64,000 nt of DNA from Deinococcus marmoris (lineage in GTDB: Bacteria > Deinococcota > Deinococci > Deinococcales > Deinococcaceae): NCBI RefSeq assembly GCF_001949125.1, contig NZ_MSTI01000028.1:1-64000 (forward strand). Reading direction: 5' to 3'. The notes under the pieces were generated by a model, which saw nothing but the letters and a program-made list of their open reading frames with translations, did no database searches and was not told where the DNA came from. The translations under genes were made by a program, and so were the position numbers. Shown here piece after piece: positions 44,138-52,182 of this stretch; the first letter of the stretch is position 1; each line of letters starts with the position of its first letter.

Positions 44138-44668
44138 GAATCGACCGTCGTAAATCGGGATGTAAGGCCGGGGCGGGGGCGGCGACTTTGGGGCCGGCTT
44201 GCTGAGGTCGCCAGGACGGAAACTGACTACCAGGACGACATACTCGGGGCACCGATGTCCAGGCTGCCCGCAGTCATCGCTGAAGCACTGAAGCGGAACA
44301 ATTTCCAGGGCTTTGACAGAAAGACCTTGGGCCAGACACCGCTCAAGAAAAACGTCCTGAAGATCGTGGTCATATGAGAAGGTCACGATGACCTGAAGCT
44401 CGCCATTCTCAGCCGCAGCGCGTAGTAAGTTCCACTTTGGTGCGAGCTTCTCGTCCGTCGTCGGCCCGTTAGCGCCGTCCAGCGCGACCGGGAGTGTAGT
44501 TCCCCGGTCGCGCTGGACGCGGCCCAGACGAAGGGTATCCATCAGTTCCGGGATCGTCGGGGATGCGTTGATGCGCGAACCGGCTATGACGGCGCTCCCG
44601 AACGGGCCACTCGCAGGGACAGTGCTGGAGGTGACGTTGTTCACTGCTTCACTCTGTGTATGTGTCAT
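44135..44668 (-). CDS. Accessory protein of unknown function
   Basis: 177 residues (MTHTQSEAVNNVTSS...). A disordered N-terminus, a middle alpha/beta part (LQVIVTFSYDHDLQDVFLERCLAQGLSVKALEIV), a Cys-His cluster (CFSDDCGQPGHRCPE) that could bind zinc, and a Pro-rich end (PKSPPPPRPYIPIYDGRF). Its base composition is slightly lower in GC than neighbours. In an anti-defence-like cluster; function not inferable. Confidence 0.6.
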   Translation of the reverse strand: MTHTQSEAVNNVTSSTVPASGPFGSAVIAGSRINASPTIPELMDTLRLGRVQRDRGTTLPVALDGANGPTTDEKLAPKWNLLRAAAENGELQVIVTFSYDHDLQDVFLERCLAQGLSVKALEIVPLQCFSDDCGQPGHRCPEYVVLVVSFRPGDLSKPAPKSPPPPRPYIPIYDGRF

Positions 44669-44719
44669 ACGCAGAAAACCCCCGGCTGCACAGTGGCAGC
44701 GCGGGGGCGGGGGCGGTCA
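44669..44719 (-). repeat. Hairpin-start module, copy 3
   Basis: TGACCGCCCCCGCCCCCGC, loop, a GGGGG arm and TTTTCTGCGT before ATGACACATACACAGAG. Confidence 0.65.
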
Positions 44720-44971
44720 GGCCCAGGAGACCAGGTATGTTTTCAGGTCAGGGTTGCCGGGGTCGGTGTCGGTCACGCCGAGCCCACCATCTGCGCAGAC
44801 AGCCAAAAAATGGCTGCTCTGGGCTGCGCCGATCTGCACGGTCCGGCTGTAGTCGCCCTGTGCGGCAGCGTCGCGCAGCTGCTGGTACTGCGGCTCCAGG
44901 GCGGCGTCGTTTTGTGCGGCGTTGAAGGCGTCGGCGGCGGCTTTCAGTTCGGTGCGGGTGGGTGCGGTCAT
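44717..44971 (-). CDS. Small helical protein
   Basis: 84 residues (MTAPTRTELKAAADAFNAAQ...), N-terminal helix then DYSRTVQIGAAQSSHFLAVCADGG strands. CAGGAGGCACC gives a normal ribosome site. Unknown. Confidence 0.6.
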   Translation of the reverse strand: MTAPTRTELKAAADAFNAAQNDAALEPQYQQLRDAAAQGDYSRTVQIGAAQSSHFLAVCADGGLGVTDTDPGNPDLKTYLVSWA

Positions 44972-45022
44972 GGTGCCTCCTGTGGCTGAGTGAGGGCGAT
45001 GGGTTCATGCGGGCGCAGCCAC

Positions 45023-45379
45023 TCAGGGCGGCTTCGGCTTCCCAGGCGCGGTCCGCTCGGCTATCAGGAGCCAGGGGTCAGCGCGGGAACGGCGCACCTC
45101 CACACGTCCGGGCTGCGACAGATCAACGCGCATTCCAGTCGGAGGCAGCGCGAACTCAGCGCCGCCGGATAGCCGTACCCACACACCCGCCTGTGGGTCG
45201 GCGGCGTGCATGACGCTCACGGTCTCGCCGTCGAGTGTCACCAGCACCAGCGCGTTAGGCATCACCCGGATCAGCGGGGCAGGAGCAGACACCACAGGGG
45301 GCGGCGGCGCGGGGTCAACGGCGGACGGGGCGCAGGCGGTCAGGGCGAGGGCGGCGGCCAGGATCAGGAATCGTTTCAT
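45023..45379 (-). CDS. Putative lipoprotein
   Basis: 118 residues. Signal MKRFLILAAALALTAC with lipobox LTAC, then a Pro-rich spacer and a beta domain (VLVTLDGETVSVMHAAD, VWVRLSGGAEFALPP). A prophage lipoprotein can change the cell surface or exclude superinfecting phage; also compatible with an outer spanin-like role, though far from the lysis genes. Confidence 0.65.
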   Translation of the reverse strand: MKRFLILAAALALTACAPSAVDPAPPPPVVSAPAPLIRVMPNALVLVTLDGETVSVMHAADPQAGVWVRLSGGAEFALPPTGMRVDLSQPGRVEVRRSRADPWLLIAERTAPGKPKPP

Positions 45380-45389
45380 GCGTTCTCCT

Positions 45390-45554
45390 TCAGTTCGGGC
45401 GGCTCAACAGACCCAGCCGTCGCAGCTCGCACCATGCCGGGTGATCGGCGGTCAGCAGGCCCTGGCGGTGGCGCTCAAGCAAGATCGAGACGCTGTAGTA
45501 GTCGGTGCCGGTCGGCGTGCGGATGCCGATCAGGGTGGGACGGGCGGGGGTCAT
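45390..45554 (-). CDS. 54-aa protein coupled to the methyltransferase
   Basis: MTPARPTLIGIRTPTGTDYY..., strand pair plus helix (SILLERHRQGLL) and PAWCELRRLG. ATGA overlaps the methyltransferase stop, so it is probably translated by re-initiation. Unknown. Confidence 0.55.
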   Translation of the reverse strand: MTPARPTLIGIRTPTGTDYYSVSILLERHRQGLLTADHPAWCELRRLGLLSRPN

Positions 45555-46306
45555 CTCGCGGACTCCAGCGGCTGGCGGAGGCGTTCGGCTGCGATGTCGT
45601 AGTAAGCCGCGTCTCGCTCGATCAGCACTGAACTGCGTCCGGCCCGGATAGCTGCCACGCCAGTGGTGCCGCTGCCCGCGCAGTTGTCGAGCACCGTGTC
45701 ACCAGGCTGGGTGTAGGTGCGGATCAGGTATTCGAAAAGCGGAACCGGTTTCTGCGTCGGATGCTGAGCGCCAGACCTAATCTTGAGATAGCTCAGAATC
45801 GTTGAAGGATTCTTGTGTGTGTATACGCGCGCGGGAGCATCTCGGTCGATGTACTGATCCAGCGTGGTCAGATCGCTCTTCCCGTAGGCCTTTCCCTTGA
45901 TGGGCCTGTCTCGCAGCACCATCTGAGGGAAGTATCGAGGAGTGGACGGCGAAAAGACCAGCACGTCTTCATGCTGTCGCATGGGTTGATACCGCGCATA
46001 GCTCATGCCACCCGGAACCTTCTTATCCCAGACCCAGGCGTACTTAAACAGATCAGGAGCGCTCATCACCAGCGCGCTCGTGAAGGGCTGTGCAGCAGTG
46101 AGCACGATAGCCCCTCGCGGCTTGATGAGTCTTCGGTACTGGTGCCACAGTGTCGCGAGCGGGATCACTGTGTCCCACTTGCAGGCCGTGATGCCGTAGG
46201 GAAGATCACACAGGATCATGTCCACCGACTGATCTGGGAGCGTTGGCATCACGGTCAGGCAGTCCCCGTGGATCAGTGTCGTGACGCTCGTGCGGACCTG
46301 CATCAT
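45551..46306 (-). CDS. DNA methyltransferase, N6-adenine/N4-cytosine type
   Basis: 251 residues. HGDCLTVMPTLPDQSVDMILCDLPYG gives the catalytic DLPY (34-37, the DPPY class). KPVPLFEYLIRTYTQPGDTVLDNCAGSGTTGVAA is the AdoMet-binding FxGxG motif, so the order is the beta class. Adenine is most likely for DLPYG. No cognate nuclease lies next to it, so it may be an orphan enzyme protecting phage DNA. Start 46306 overlaps the upstream stop as TGATG. Confidence 0.85.
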   Translation of the reverse strand: MMQVRTSVTTLIHGDCLTVMPTLPDQSVDMILCDLPYGITACKWDTVIPLATLWHQYRRLIKPRGAIVLTAAQPFTSALVMSAPDLFKYAWVWDKKVPGGMSYARYQPMRQHEDVLVFSPSTPRYFPQMVLRDRPIKGKAYGKSDLTTLDQYIDRDAPARVYTHKNPSTILSYLKIRSGAQHPTQKPVPLFEYLIRTYTQPGDTVLDNCAGSGTTGVAAIRAGRSSVLIERDAAYYDIAAERLRQPLESAR

Positions 46307-46488
46307 CAGCGCTTCCGTGGCGGGTTCAGCTTCATCCACACCATGCAGGCGTTGCAGGCGGGGTGAGTCTCCAGGTCCTCGCTCTCAAGCACCAGCGGCG
46401 CGCAGTAGCTGATGCCGCCGACAGTGACCCAGTATTTGGGCGACCAGAAGCGGGCGGGCATGCGGGGCGGACGGTTCTCAGGTGTCAT
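46306..46488 (-). CDS. 60-aa protein preceding the methyltransferase
   Basis: MTPENRPPRMPARFWSPKYW..., with CNACMVW near the end (a CxxC that might hold zinc with a partner). Start follows a hairpin-start module variant. Unknown. Confidence 0.5.
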   Translation of the reverse strand: MTPENRPPRMPARFWSPKYWVTVGGISYCAPLVLESEDLETHPACNACMVWMKLNPPRKR

Positions 46489-46530
46489 ACGGCAAAAAGC
46501 CCCGCGCTGCACGGGTGGCAGGCGGGGCGG
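46489..46530 (-). repeat. Hairpin-start module, variant copy 4
   Basis: CCGCCCCGCC, loop, GCGCGGGGC, TTTTTGCCGT, then ATGACACC. Confidence 0.5.
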
Positions 46531-46534
46531 GTGA

Positions 46535-46549
46535 GTTCAGAATCTGAAC
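46535..46549. promoter_or_regulatory. Dispersed palindrome, site c
   Basis: GTTCAGAATCTGAAC, perfect. Lies in the 129-bp gap upstream of the 60-aa gene, downstream of TACACT/TTATAG-like boxes on the minus strand. Confidence 0.6.
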
Positions 46550-46617
46550 TGGGTTGTAGGGGTCCTGCAGTCATTACTGACCTATAACAAAAAGTGTACC
46601 CCGGCGCGGCGAGAAGG

Positions 46618-46938
46618 TCAAGCTCCCCCGCGCCCCAGCAGCTCCCGGCCCTCGGTGCTCAGCTCGTAGGTCTGGCTGCCCGGCTCTGTGGTGATCAGGC
46701 CGTCTCGACACTCACTCAGCGCGTCCTGGGCGGCCATCAGGGGGCAGCAGTAGACACTAGCGAGGTGCACGGCCAGGCGCGGGCGCACGGTCAGCTCACC
46801 GGCGGCGGCGAGGCGCAAGATGGAGAAGATGGTGAAGGGGTGGCCGTAGGTGGCGGGGCGGGTGGTGGAAGGGGGCCGCGCTGGCGCGGCGCGCTCACTG
46901 GGGTGAGCGCCTAACTTGCCCTCTGCGGTACGGCTCAC
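46618..46938 (-). CDS. Winged-helix-like small protein
   Basis: 106 residues. TIFSILRLAAAGELTVRPRLAVHLASVYCC and DALSECRDGLITTEPGSQTYELSTEGRELL read like a winged helix with a Ser/Thr-Glu-Gly-Arg wing end. Could regulate this cluster. ATGA overlaps the upstream gene. Confidence 0.55.
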   Translation of the reverse strand: MSRTAEGKLGAHPSERAAPARPPSTTRPATYGHPFTIFSILRLAAAGELTVRPRLAVHLASVYCCPLMAAQDALSECRDGLITTEPGSQTYELSTEGRELLGRGGA

Positions 46939-47147
46939 GCGCGCACCAGCGAACCGTCGAGGATGACCTGGTCGTTCGCGGTCACTGCGAACTCAACCAC
47001 AGTGTCGTCGCGCATCAGGGTGATCTGCGCACCCCGAGTCGGCAGTTTCAGCGCGACTAGCGCAGCGATAACGGCCTCCCGCTCGGTGCTGCAGGTTGCG
47101 GCTGGGATGGTCTGCCCGGCGGCGCGGACTTCTAGGGGGTGGGTCAT
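46935..47147 (-). CDS. 70-aa protein of unknown function
   Basis: MTHPLEVRAAGQTIPAATCS..., one helix and a C-terminal hairpin (TVVEFAVTANDQVILDGSLV). AGGAGACTAACC precedes the ATG. Confidence 0.55.
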   Translation of the reverse strand: MTHPLEVRAAGQTIPAATCSTEREAVIAALVALKLPTRGAQITLMRDDTVVEFAVTANDQVILDGSLVRA

Positions 47148-47201
47148 GGTTAGTCTCCTGGAGTGTGAGGGGCCCCGGCGTGGTGGCCGGGGCGGGGTGG
47201 G

Positions 47202-47852
47202 TTAGTCGAGCCTGACGCACGCCAGGCCATAACCGCAGGTCTCACTCGCGCGCATCAGGGCACCGATCAGTAGCTCCTCCCGCACATACGCCGCGTCGCT
47301 CTGGAGCAGCCCGGCGGTGCGGGCCTCGCAGCCAACGTACTCAGCCCACACCTCGTCAGCCGAGAGAACCAGCAGTCGGTCGGTCTCAGTCAGATACAGG
47401 GCGACGATCTCCCGAGCCTCACATCTGCGTGTAAGGTCATTGAGTCGTGCCCCGGCTGCCAACTGCTTAGCCAGCGCGTACATCATCGCGCGATCGGCCT
47501 TCTTCTCGGCGGGGCTGCCTTCTGGCGCGGACTGCCATACGGCTTGTGCGACCCAGAAGGCCTCGTTCTCTTCAGCAACCTCAGTCTCAACAGTCGCGAT
47601 CTCTTCGGGCGAAACGCACAACTGCTCAAGTCTCGCCAGGAGCCTGCGTTCACGCTCCAGCGCCACGGCGTCGGGGATCTCGGGAGAGGCGTAGCACAGG
47701 TACTGTTCGCCGCCGGAGGTGATGACGGCGTGGCGTGTGGCGGTCGGGGCGAGTGCGGCGGTCAAGATGGCCTGCGCGCGGCCTTCGGTGTCTGCTTCGG
47801 TCCGAGCCTGTGCGGCGGCGCGCTTGCGGGTGTGGGCGGCGATCTGGGTCAT
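47202..47852 (-). CDS. 216-aa helical protein of unknown function
   Basis: Acidic, mostly helical (ERERRLLARLEQLCVSPEEIATVETEVAEENEAFW), no motif recognised. AGGAGGCCCACC precedes the ATG, after a CCCCGGCC/GCCGGGGC hairpin. Confidence 0.55.
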   Translation of the reverse strand: MTQIAAHTRKRAAAQARTEADTEGRAQAILTAALAPTATRHAVITSGGEQYLCYASPEIPDAVALERERRLLARLEQLCVSPEEIATVETEVAEENEAFWVAQAVWQSAPEGSPAEKKADRAMMYALAKQLAAGARLNDLTRRCEAREIVALYLTETDRLLVLSADEVWAEYVGCEARTAGLLQSDAAYVREELLIGALMRASETCGYGLACVRLD

Positions 47853-47907
47853 GGTGGGCCTCCTGTGGGTCTGAGAAGCCCCGGCGGTGAGGCCGGGGCG
47901 GTGAGGG

Positions 47908-48549
47908 TTAAAGGAAGATCGGCGCGTCTTTCTCTGCGGTGTCTACCAGCCAGCCGTCCGGTTCGGTGCGCCCGGCGTCGATGATGTCGTACCAGAACGC
48001 GGTGCTGTGCGAGAAGAGCTCCACGGCGTCCTCAGTGGCGAGGTAGCAGTCCGACTCTTCGTCTGCGATCTTCAGGTGCACGCTCTCACCAGCGAGCAGC
48101 ATGCGCCGGTTTTCGATCGTGTTCGTTTCGAGGGCCGGCCCCCACACTGCATCACTATCTGCATCGAAGAAGATGTAGTGGCCGGGGAAAACTTCCTGCG
48201 TATCGCCTTCCTCGATCTTCTCTTCTTCGAGGGGGAGCAGGTAGACGCCCTTCTCCTCGATGATGTTGTAAGGGCTGCTGATCTGCCCGTCAGCAAGCTG
48301 GAGCGCGCTCCGGCTCAGGCTTGCAAGCGCGTGACCGTGCTCTTCGTGATTGACCAGCACCAGAACGCTGGTCAGACCGTCGGGCACGTACAGGTCTCCA
48401 GTCGGCATGGTCTTCAGGTGTGCGTCGGCGGCGTTGAGGGCTGCGATGCGGGCGGTCAGTGCGGTGCTGTGGGTCATAGTGTTCTCCTCGGTGGCGAGAG
48501 GCTGCGTGGCGGGGGCGGGGTTGAGCGGGCTGTTCGTTTCGTTGGTCAT
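47908..48549 (-). CDS. Acidic accessory protein, downstream part of a probably frameshifted gene
   Basis: 213 residues from ATG 48549 or 189 from ATG 48477; both starts have GAGGAGAACAC(C/T) and the repeated text TEENTMT. The C-terminal domain (YIFFDADSDAVWGPALETNTIE...) is alpha/beta and acidic. The same frame is open and coding-like further upstream to about 48885, where it meets the frame of the 48977 start one base out of phase. So the original gene probably ran 48977-47908. Confidence 0.55.
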   Translation of the reverse strand: MTNETNSPLNPAPATQPLATEENTMTHSTALTARIAALNAADAHLKTMPTGDLYVPDGLTSVLVLVNHEEHGHALASLSRSALQLADGQISSPYNIIEEKGVYLLPLEEEKIEEGDTQEVFPGHYIFFDADSDAVWGPALETNTIENRRMLLAGESVHLKIADEESDCYLATEDAVELFSHSTAFWYDIIDAGRTEPDGWLVDTAEKDAPIFL

Positions 48550-48725
48550 GGTGTTCTCCTCGGTGTCGGTGTCGTCGTCTTCCTCTTCGTCGTCGTCCAG
48601 CGCATCGGCGGCCAGCTGATCGGCGACGCGCTCCGCCTCCCCGGTGAGCAGTTCATCGAGGTTGCCCAGGTCGGTCAGGTCAACCTCGAGGCGGGCACAG
48701 TCGGCGCGGATACCCTCGATCAGGG

Positions 48726-48977
48726 TCAGGGTGTCGGAGGTGGTGCCCCAGCTGCGCGCCCAGTCTTCAACCTCTTCGATGTGACCGATGGCGGCGTCGA
48801 CCAGCTTCTCCAGTTTCTCGTCGTCGATGTAGCCGTCTTCGCTGATCTGGTCTGCGAGCTTGCGAGCGCGGGCGGCGATGCGGGGATGGTGATGCCGTCT
48901 GCGCGGATGGCCTTGAGGAGGGCGGGGTAGGTGAGGGGGGCGTCGCTCTCGGGGGCGGCGGTCAGTGCGTTCTTCAT
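48726..48977 (-). pseudogene. N-terminal fragment, apparent 1-base frameshift
   Basis: Starts MKNALTAAPESDAPLTYPAL... from a strong promoter. Its frame loses sense after residue about 32 (GITIPA, then low-complexity text), while the -1 frame continues sensibly (ARARKLADQISEDGYIDDEKLE and an acidic linker) into the downstream gene. No canonical slippery heptamer is at the junction (CCC GCA TCG), so a mutation or sequencing error is more likely than programmed shifting. Confidence 0.5.
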
Positions 48978-48983
48978 AAGAGA

Positions 48984-49011
48984 AGTATATACCGTTAACG
49001 GTAGTTGTCAA
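48984..49011 (-). promoter_or_regulatory. Promoter with operator palindrome in its spacer
   Basis: Minus strand: TTGACA (49006-49011), 16-bp spacer, TATACT (48984-48989), six bases, ATG 48977. The spacer holds the perfect palindrome TACCGTTAACGGTA (48990-49003). A dimer bound there would block RNA polymerase. The RHH protein encoded divergently at 49084 is the natural candidate. Confidence 0.7.
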
Positions 49012-49083
49012 TCAGGTGCGTACCGTGCGATGGGGGTATCGGGGGGGTAGCGGTATACGGGGTTTTGCGTGTTACCCTGAGTC

Positions 49084-49251
49084 ATGAAGAAAGACACGCG
49101 CACCCCGATGGTCACCGAGCGAGAGAAGGTGGTCGGCGTCAGACTTTCCGACGTTGAGCACGCAAAAATCAAGGCTGAAGCCGATAAGGCAGGTCTGAAG
49201 ATCTCTCAGTATCTGCGTATGGTTGGGCTGAGGTCGGCTGATACCCCCTAA
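49084..49251 (+). CDS. Ribbon-helix-helix-like DNA-binding protein
   Basis: 55 residues. VVGVRLSDVEHAKIKAEADKAGLKISQYLRMVGL fits the RHH fold (beta strand, two helices) of Arc/MobC-like proteins. TACCCT lies five bases before ATG, so leaderless. It is the only rightward gene in this stretch and faces an operator-containing promoter, suggesting it regulates that promoter. Confidence 0.65.
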   Translation: MKKDTRTPMVTEREKVVGVRLSDVEHAKIKAEADKAGLKISQYLRMVGLRSADTP

Positions 49252-49336
49252 CCGACACCCACAGTCTGCGGCCCTGGCATCACGTCAGAGCCGCAGACTT
49301 TTGTTGATTTAGCGCAGATTAGCTGCGCCTGCGCGC

Positions 49337-50104
49337 TCAGCTAATCTGCGCGGCTGAGACTCGATCCTGTCGCTGTCGCCACTTCACATCTGCGCGCCGT
49401 GCAGCCCTCACGCCGTTCTTCTCTGCGCGCTTGCGTGCCAGTCGCTGTTCTTCAGTCCCGCTCCAGGCCTCGTCAACCCGCAGCAGCTCCACAGCGGCGG
49501 CAGCGGCGAGCCAGCGCTGGCGGTGCTCGGGCGCGGTCCAGTCTGCCCACACTAGGCGCTGCGTTTTTCCGTCAACCTTCAGCCGCACGGGTTCGCGAGT
49601 TTCAAGCCTGAGGTGATCCCAGAGTGTCACGGGCGTGCCGTCTTCCTTCGCCGCGACGACTTGACCGAGGGAACCGGACAGCAGCAGGCCCGGCGCGGCG
49701 ACGCTCAGGGTGTAGCCGTCGCGGGTGTTGATGCGCACGTTCGGCCTGACGGCGTATGTCGCTGTGGGGACGCCAGCCACAGGTGCGGGCGCGGCGGCAC
49801 GGTATCGCTCCAGCGCGTCGATCTGCTGCTGTGAGGCCTGGCCGGCAGCGACCAGCACCTGCTGCTTTCGCGCGCGCGCTGCTGGTGCGCTGACGGGCGG
49901 GCGGGTCGTTTTGAGCGGGTGGAAACTCCCGAGGTCGAGCGGGACGAACGCAGGCGGTCCCGCAGGCCAGTCCTTCCCGCCTCCACACGTCCTTCCCGGG
50001 CGCAGCTCTGACCCGTTGATGATCGCCAGACTGATAGCAGACACCACAGCGAGTTGCATCTGCCTGCGCGCGTCCTGTCGGTTCCTGGTGCGCAGAGTCT
50101 TCAT
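49337..50104 (-). CDS. 255-aa protein of unknown function
   Basis: A basic N-terminus with a short hydrophobic patch (QLAVVSAISLAIINGS), then PLDLGSFHPLKTTRPP, a middle beta domain (RINTRDGYTLSVAAPGLLLSG) and a strongly basic tail (EEQRLARKRAEKNGVRAARRADVKWRQR). May bind nucleic acid. ATGA overlaps the upstream gene. Confidence 0.55.
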   Translation of the reverse strand: MKTLRTRNRQDARRQMQLAVVSAISLAIINGSELRPGRTCGGGKDWPAGPPAFVPLDLGSFHPLKTTRPPVSAPAARARKQQVLVAAGQASQQQIDALERYRAAAPAPVAGVPTATYAVRPNVRINTRDGYTLSVAAPGLLLSGSLGQVVAAKEDGTPVTLWDHLRLETREPVRLKVDGKTQRLVWADWTAPEHRQRWLAAAAAVELLRVDEAWSGTEEQRLARKRAEKNGVRAARRADVKWRQRQDRVSAAQIS

Positions 50105-50376
50105 TCCAGCTCCTCCCTGTCCCTGCGGCGCGCCTTCTTGATCTCCCGCCGCCGCTTCGCTTCTTGCTGCACCTCAGGGTCATAGCCGGGCCGCTCTGGC
50201 TCCCCCTGCGCCCGCCTCAGCCGCCGCAGGTGCGTGCCGATGCTGCGCGCGGTGTCGTGGTCCTGCGGGTGGCCCTCGCCGTCATCGTCAATGGTCCGCA
50301 TCCGTTTCCGGGCAGCCTTCCGGCGGCGCAGCTCCTCTCCGATCTGCAGGGCCTGCGGTGTGTACTCAAACGTCAT
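50101..50376 (-). CDS. 91-aa highly charged protein
   Basis: MTFEYTPQALQIGEELRRRK..., about half of the residues are charged; the end is KRRREIKKARRRDREELE. Probably helical and nucleic-acid binding. ATGA couples it to the nuclease gene upstream. Confidence 0.55.
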   Translation of the reverse strand: MTFEYTPQALQIGEELRRRKAARKRMRTIDDDGEGHPQDHDTARSIGTHLRRLRRAQGEPERPGYDPEVQQEAKRRREIKKARRRDREELE

Positions 50377-50753
50377 GTCAACCTCTCGATGATGCTCAGG
50401 GGTGCGGCGAGAAACGCGTCTGCGCGCAGCCAGATCACCGGCAGCCCGGGCAGGCAGAGGCCACACCACCAGGGGCCGTTGTTCCAGCGGTGCGCGATGA
50501 CGGCAATCTTCTTCCCGCCCGCATCTCGCTCTGCCTGCGCCCTCCAGTCGGCCACAGCGGCGGGGGCGCTCATGCAGTTGTCTTTCATGCGCTTAACCTC
50601 CCAGTGCACCCCGGGCATCGAGGAGCACCGAACGTCAGGCGACTCCACACCGCCCGCATGCTGCACGCCGCGTTCGGCGGGGTGTCCTGCGGCGGTCAAG
50701 AGTTTCGCGAACTCGAGTTCTCCCCTCGCACCTTTCGCTCTGCTGTTCGTCAT
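50373..50753 (-). CDS. PDDEXK-type nuclease, Holliday junction resolvase-like
   Basis: 126 residues. KGARGELEFAKLL (Glu12), SPDVR (Asp40) and HWEVKRM (Glu52, Lys54) form the E...D...ExK core of small phage resolvases/VRR-type nucleases. Likely resolves branched phage DNA before packaging. ATGA overlaps on both sides. Confidence 0.72.
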   Translation of the reverse strand: MTNSRAKGARGELEFAKLLTAAGHPAERGVQHAGGVESPDVRCSSMPGVHWEVKRMKDNCMSAPAAVADWRAQAERDAGGKKIAVIAHRWNNGPWWCGLCLPGLPVIWLRADAFLAAPLSIIERLT

Positions 50754-51109
50754 CTGACCCTCCGACGCTTGATCCCCAGGTCGCTCAAAAACTCTTCGAT
50801 CTCTTCGCGCTGCACCCGTTCAGCAGTTGCTCGACTGTGCGTGGGGATGCAGTGCACGGCCGTCATACCCTCACCACTCACCACAGCGATGCGGCCCTCG
50901 TGCTGGAGCCGGGCGAGTGCGTGCAGGACGTGTGTGGCGGGGCGGCTGAGGGTCATCGAGATGTCGGGTGCCGTGGCTCCACAGGTGTAGTGCTCAGACA
51001 GGCAGGCAAGCACCTGGGCATCCAGCTTCACGGCCTGATCTGAGTTCAGAATCTGAACTGCGCTTGGACGCTCAAGCCGCGTCGCTGTGGTCAGGTAGGG
51101 AAAGATCAT
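50750..51109 (-). CDS. Winged-helix-like protein
   Basis: 119 residues from ATG 51109 (ATGA overlap). VLACLSEHYTCGATAPDISMTLSRPATHVLHALARLQHEGRIAVV resembles a MarR-type winged helix. The palindrome GTTCAGAATCTGAAC (51044-51058, site d) lies within codons for VQILNS near its start. Confidence 0.6.
   Translation of the reverse strand: MIFPYLTTATRLERPSAVQILNSDQAVKLDAQVLACLSEHYTCGATAPDISMTLSRPATHVLHALARLQHEGRIAVVSGEGMTAVHCIPTHSRATAERVQREEIEEFLSDLGIKRRRVR
51044..51058. promoter_or_regulatory. Dispersed palindrome, site d (intragenic)
   Basis: Perfect copy of GTTCAGAATCTGAAC inside a coding region. Confidence 0.55.
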
Positions 51110-51417
51110 CTGATCGCCTCCTGCGCCCGCGTCATCGCCAGCAGGGCCACAGCGGGCGAGGTCCTGGGCGTGGCATAGATCCACTGAGCAGTAGGTGGCA
51201 GCCGCACAGGAGGCAGATCAACCTGAGGCGCGGTGATGATGACGCTCTCGCTGTCGGGGCCGCTACTGGCACCCCAGGCGAGAATGCTCAGCGCTTCGTG
51301 GTCCGGCCCGTGCGCGTAGCTGCTGCGGTCCTGCACCCGCACCCCCGGCAGGTAGTGCGACGCGCGCAGGGCTAGTTCGTGGGCTGCCGGGCCGGTGATC
51401 ACCACCACCGCACTCAC
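51106..51417 (-). CDS. 103-aa protein, paralogue of its upstream neighbour
   Basis: MSAVVVITGPAAHELALRAS... A small alpha/beta fold. VITGPAAHELALRA matches LISGPHAKLLAESV of the next protein, and both end in a hydrophobic strand plus helix. Function unknown. Confidence 0.6.
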   Translation of the reverse strand: MSAVVVITGPAAHELALRASHYLPGVRVQDRSSYAHGPDHEALSILAWGASSGPDSESVIITAPQVDLPPVRLPPTAQWIYATPRTSPAVALLAMTRAQEAIR

Positions 51418-51737
51418 AGCGACAGCTCCTGCGCCAGCCCGGCGGCCAGCGCGCTGATGTCGCAGCCAGCCTGTGTTCTGACGTGACGGCAGTAGGGGGG
51501 AAGCTCAGGGTCCCCGATCGGCTCGGAGATATACACGATCACCGGGTCTGACTCGTCTGGGTCGCAGTTGAGCGACCTATCCCAACACGCGGCGTCGGCG
51601 GCCAGCGTGGCGGTCTCGTCAGGACAGCGGGTCTGCCGTGCGTCTACCGCACGTCCGTTGGTGTACGCGGCGACAGACTCAGCCAGCAGTTTGGCGTGCG
51701 GCCCGCTGATGAGCGCGAGCGGCTGCAAGGGCCTCAC
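51414..51737 (-). CDS. 107-aa protein, paralogue of its downstream neighbour
   Basis: Starts at GTG 51737 after GGAG. Order: strand LALISGP, helix AKLLAESVAAYT, strand DPVIVYISEPIG, helix ALAAGLAQEL. Three or four Cys residues, not in a classic zinc spacing. Unknown. Confidence 0.55.
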   Translation of the reverse strand: MRPLQPLALISGPHAKLLAESVAAYTNGRAVDARQTRCPDETATLAADAACWDRSLNCDPDESDPVIVYISEPIGDPELPPYCRHVRTQAGCDISALAAGLAQELSL

Positions 51738-52082
51738 GACTGCTCCAGACGCAGGATTTTTCTGACGCGGACCTGTGGATCAGGTGCGGGTTGGGGAGGG
51801 TACGGACGGGGGACAGGTACAGGCATGAGGGCCTCGACGAATGACTGAGTGCGAGCGGCAGAAACGCTCTAGCTTTGTCCTCATGTCATCCACCTGTGCT
51901 GTGCGGCACGTCTGCATACATACATAGTACCAGCGTTTTCCGCGTGCTGCACGCGAAGCACCCCCGGCAGTGGGGGGTAGGGGGTACTATCCGCGTTTTG
52001 TGTCGACAGCGCTTTTGCATTCTCCAGCGTGCTGCGCGGCGCGTTTTGCAAAGTGCTGAGGGGTGAGGAGCGGGGGTTACTG

Positions 52083-52113
52083 GGGACTCGGGCGCGCTGC
52101 GCGCCCGAGTCCC
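52083..52113. repeat. Long hairpin 1
   Basis: GGGACTCGGGCGCG - CTG - CGCGCCCGAGTCCC: a perfect 14-bp stem with 3-nt loop. Shares the core GGGCGCGCTGCGCGCCC and the following GGGGCGGTC with hairpin 2. Confidence 0.75.
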
Positions 52114-52182
52114 TTCTGCAGGGGCGGTCGCGGGTCGTTCGGCGGGCGGCGGCGGCTGGCGGGATGAACCCAGGGTGTAGGA

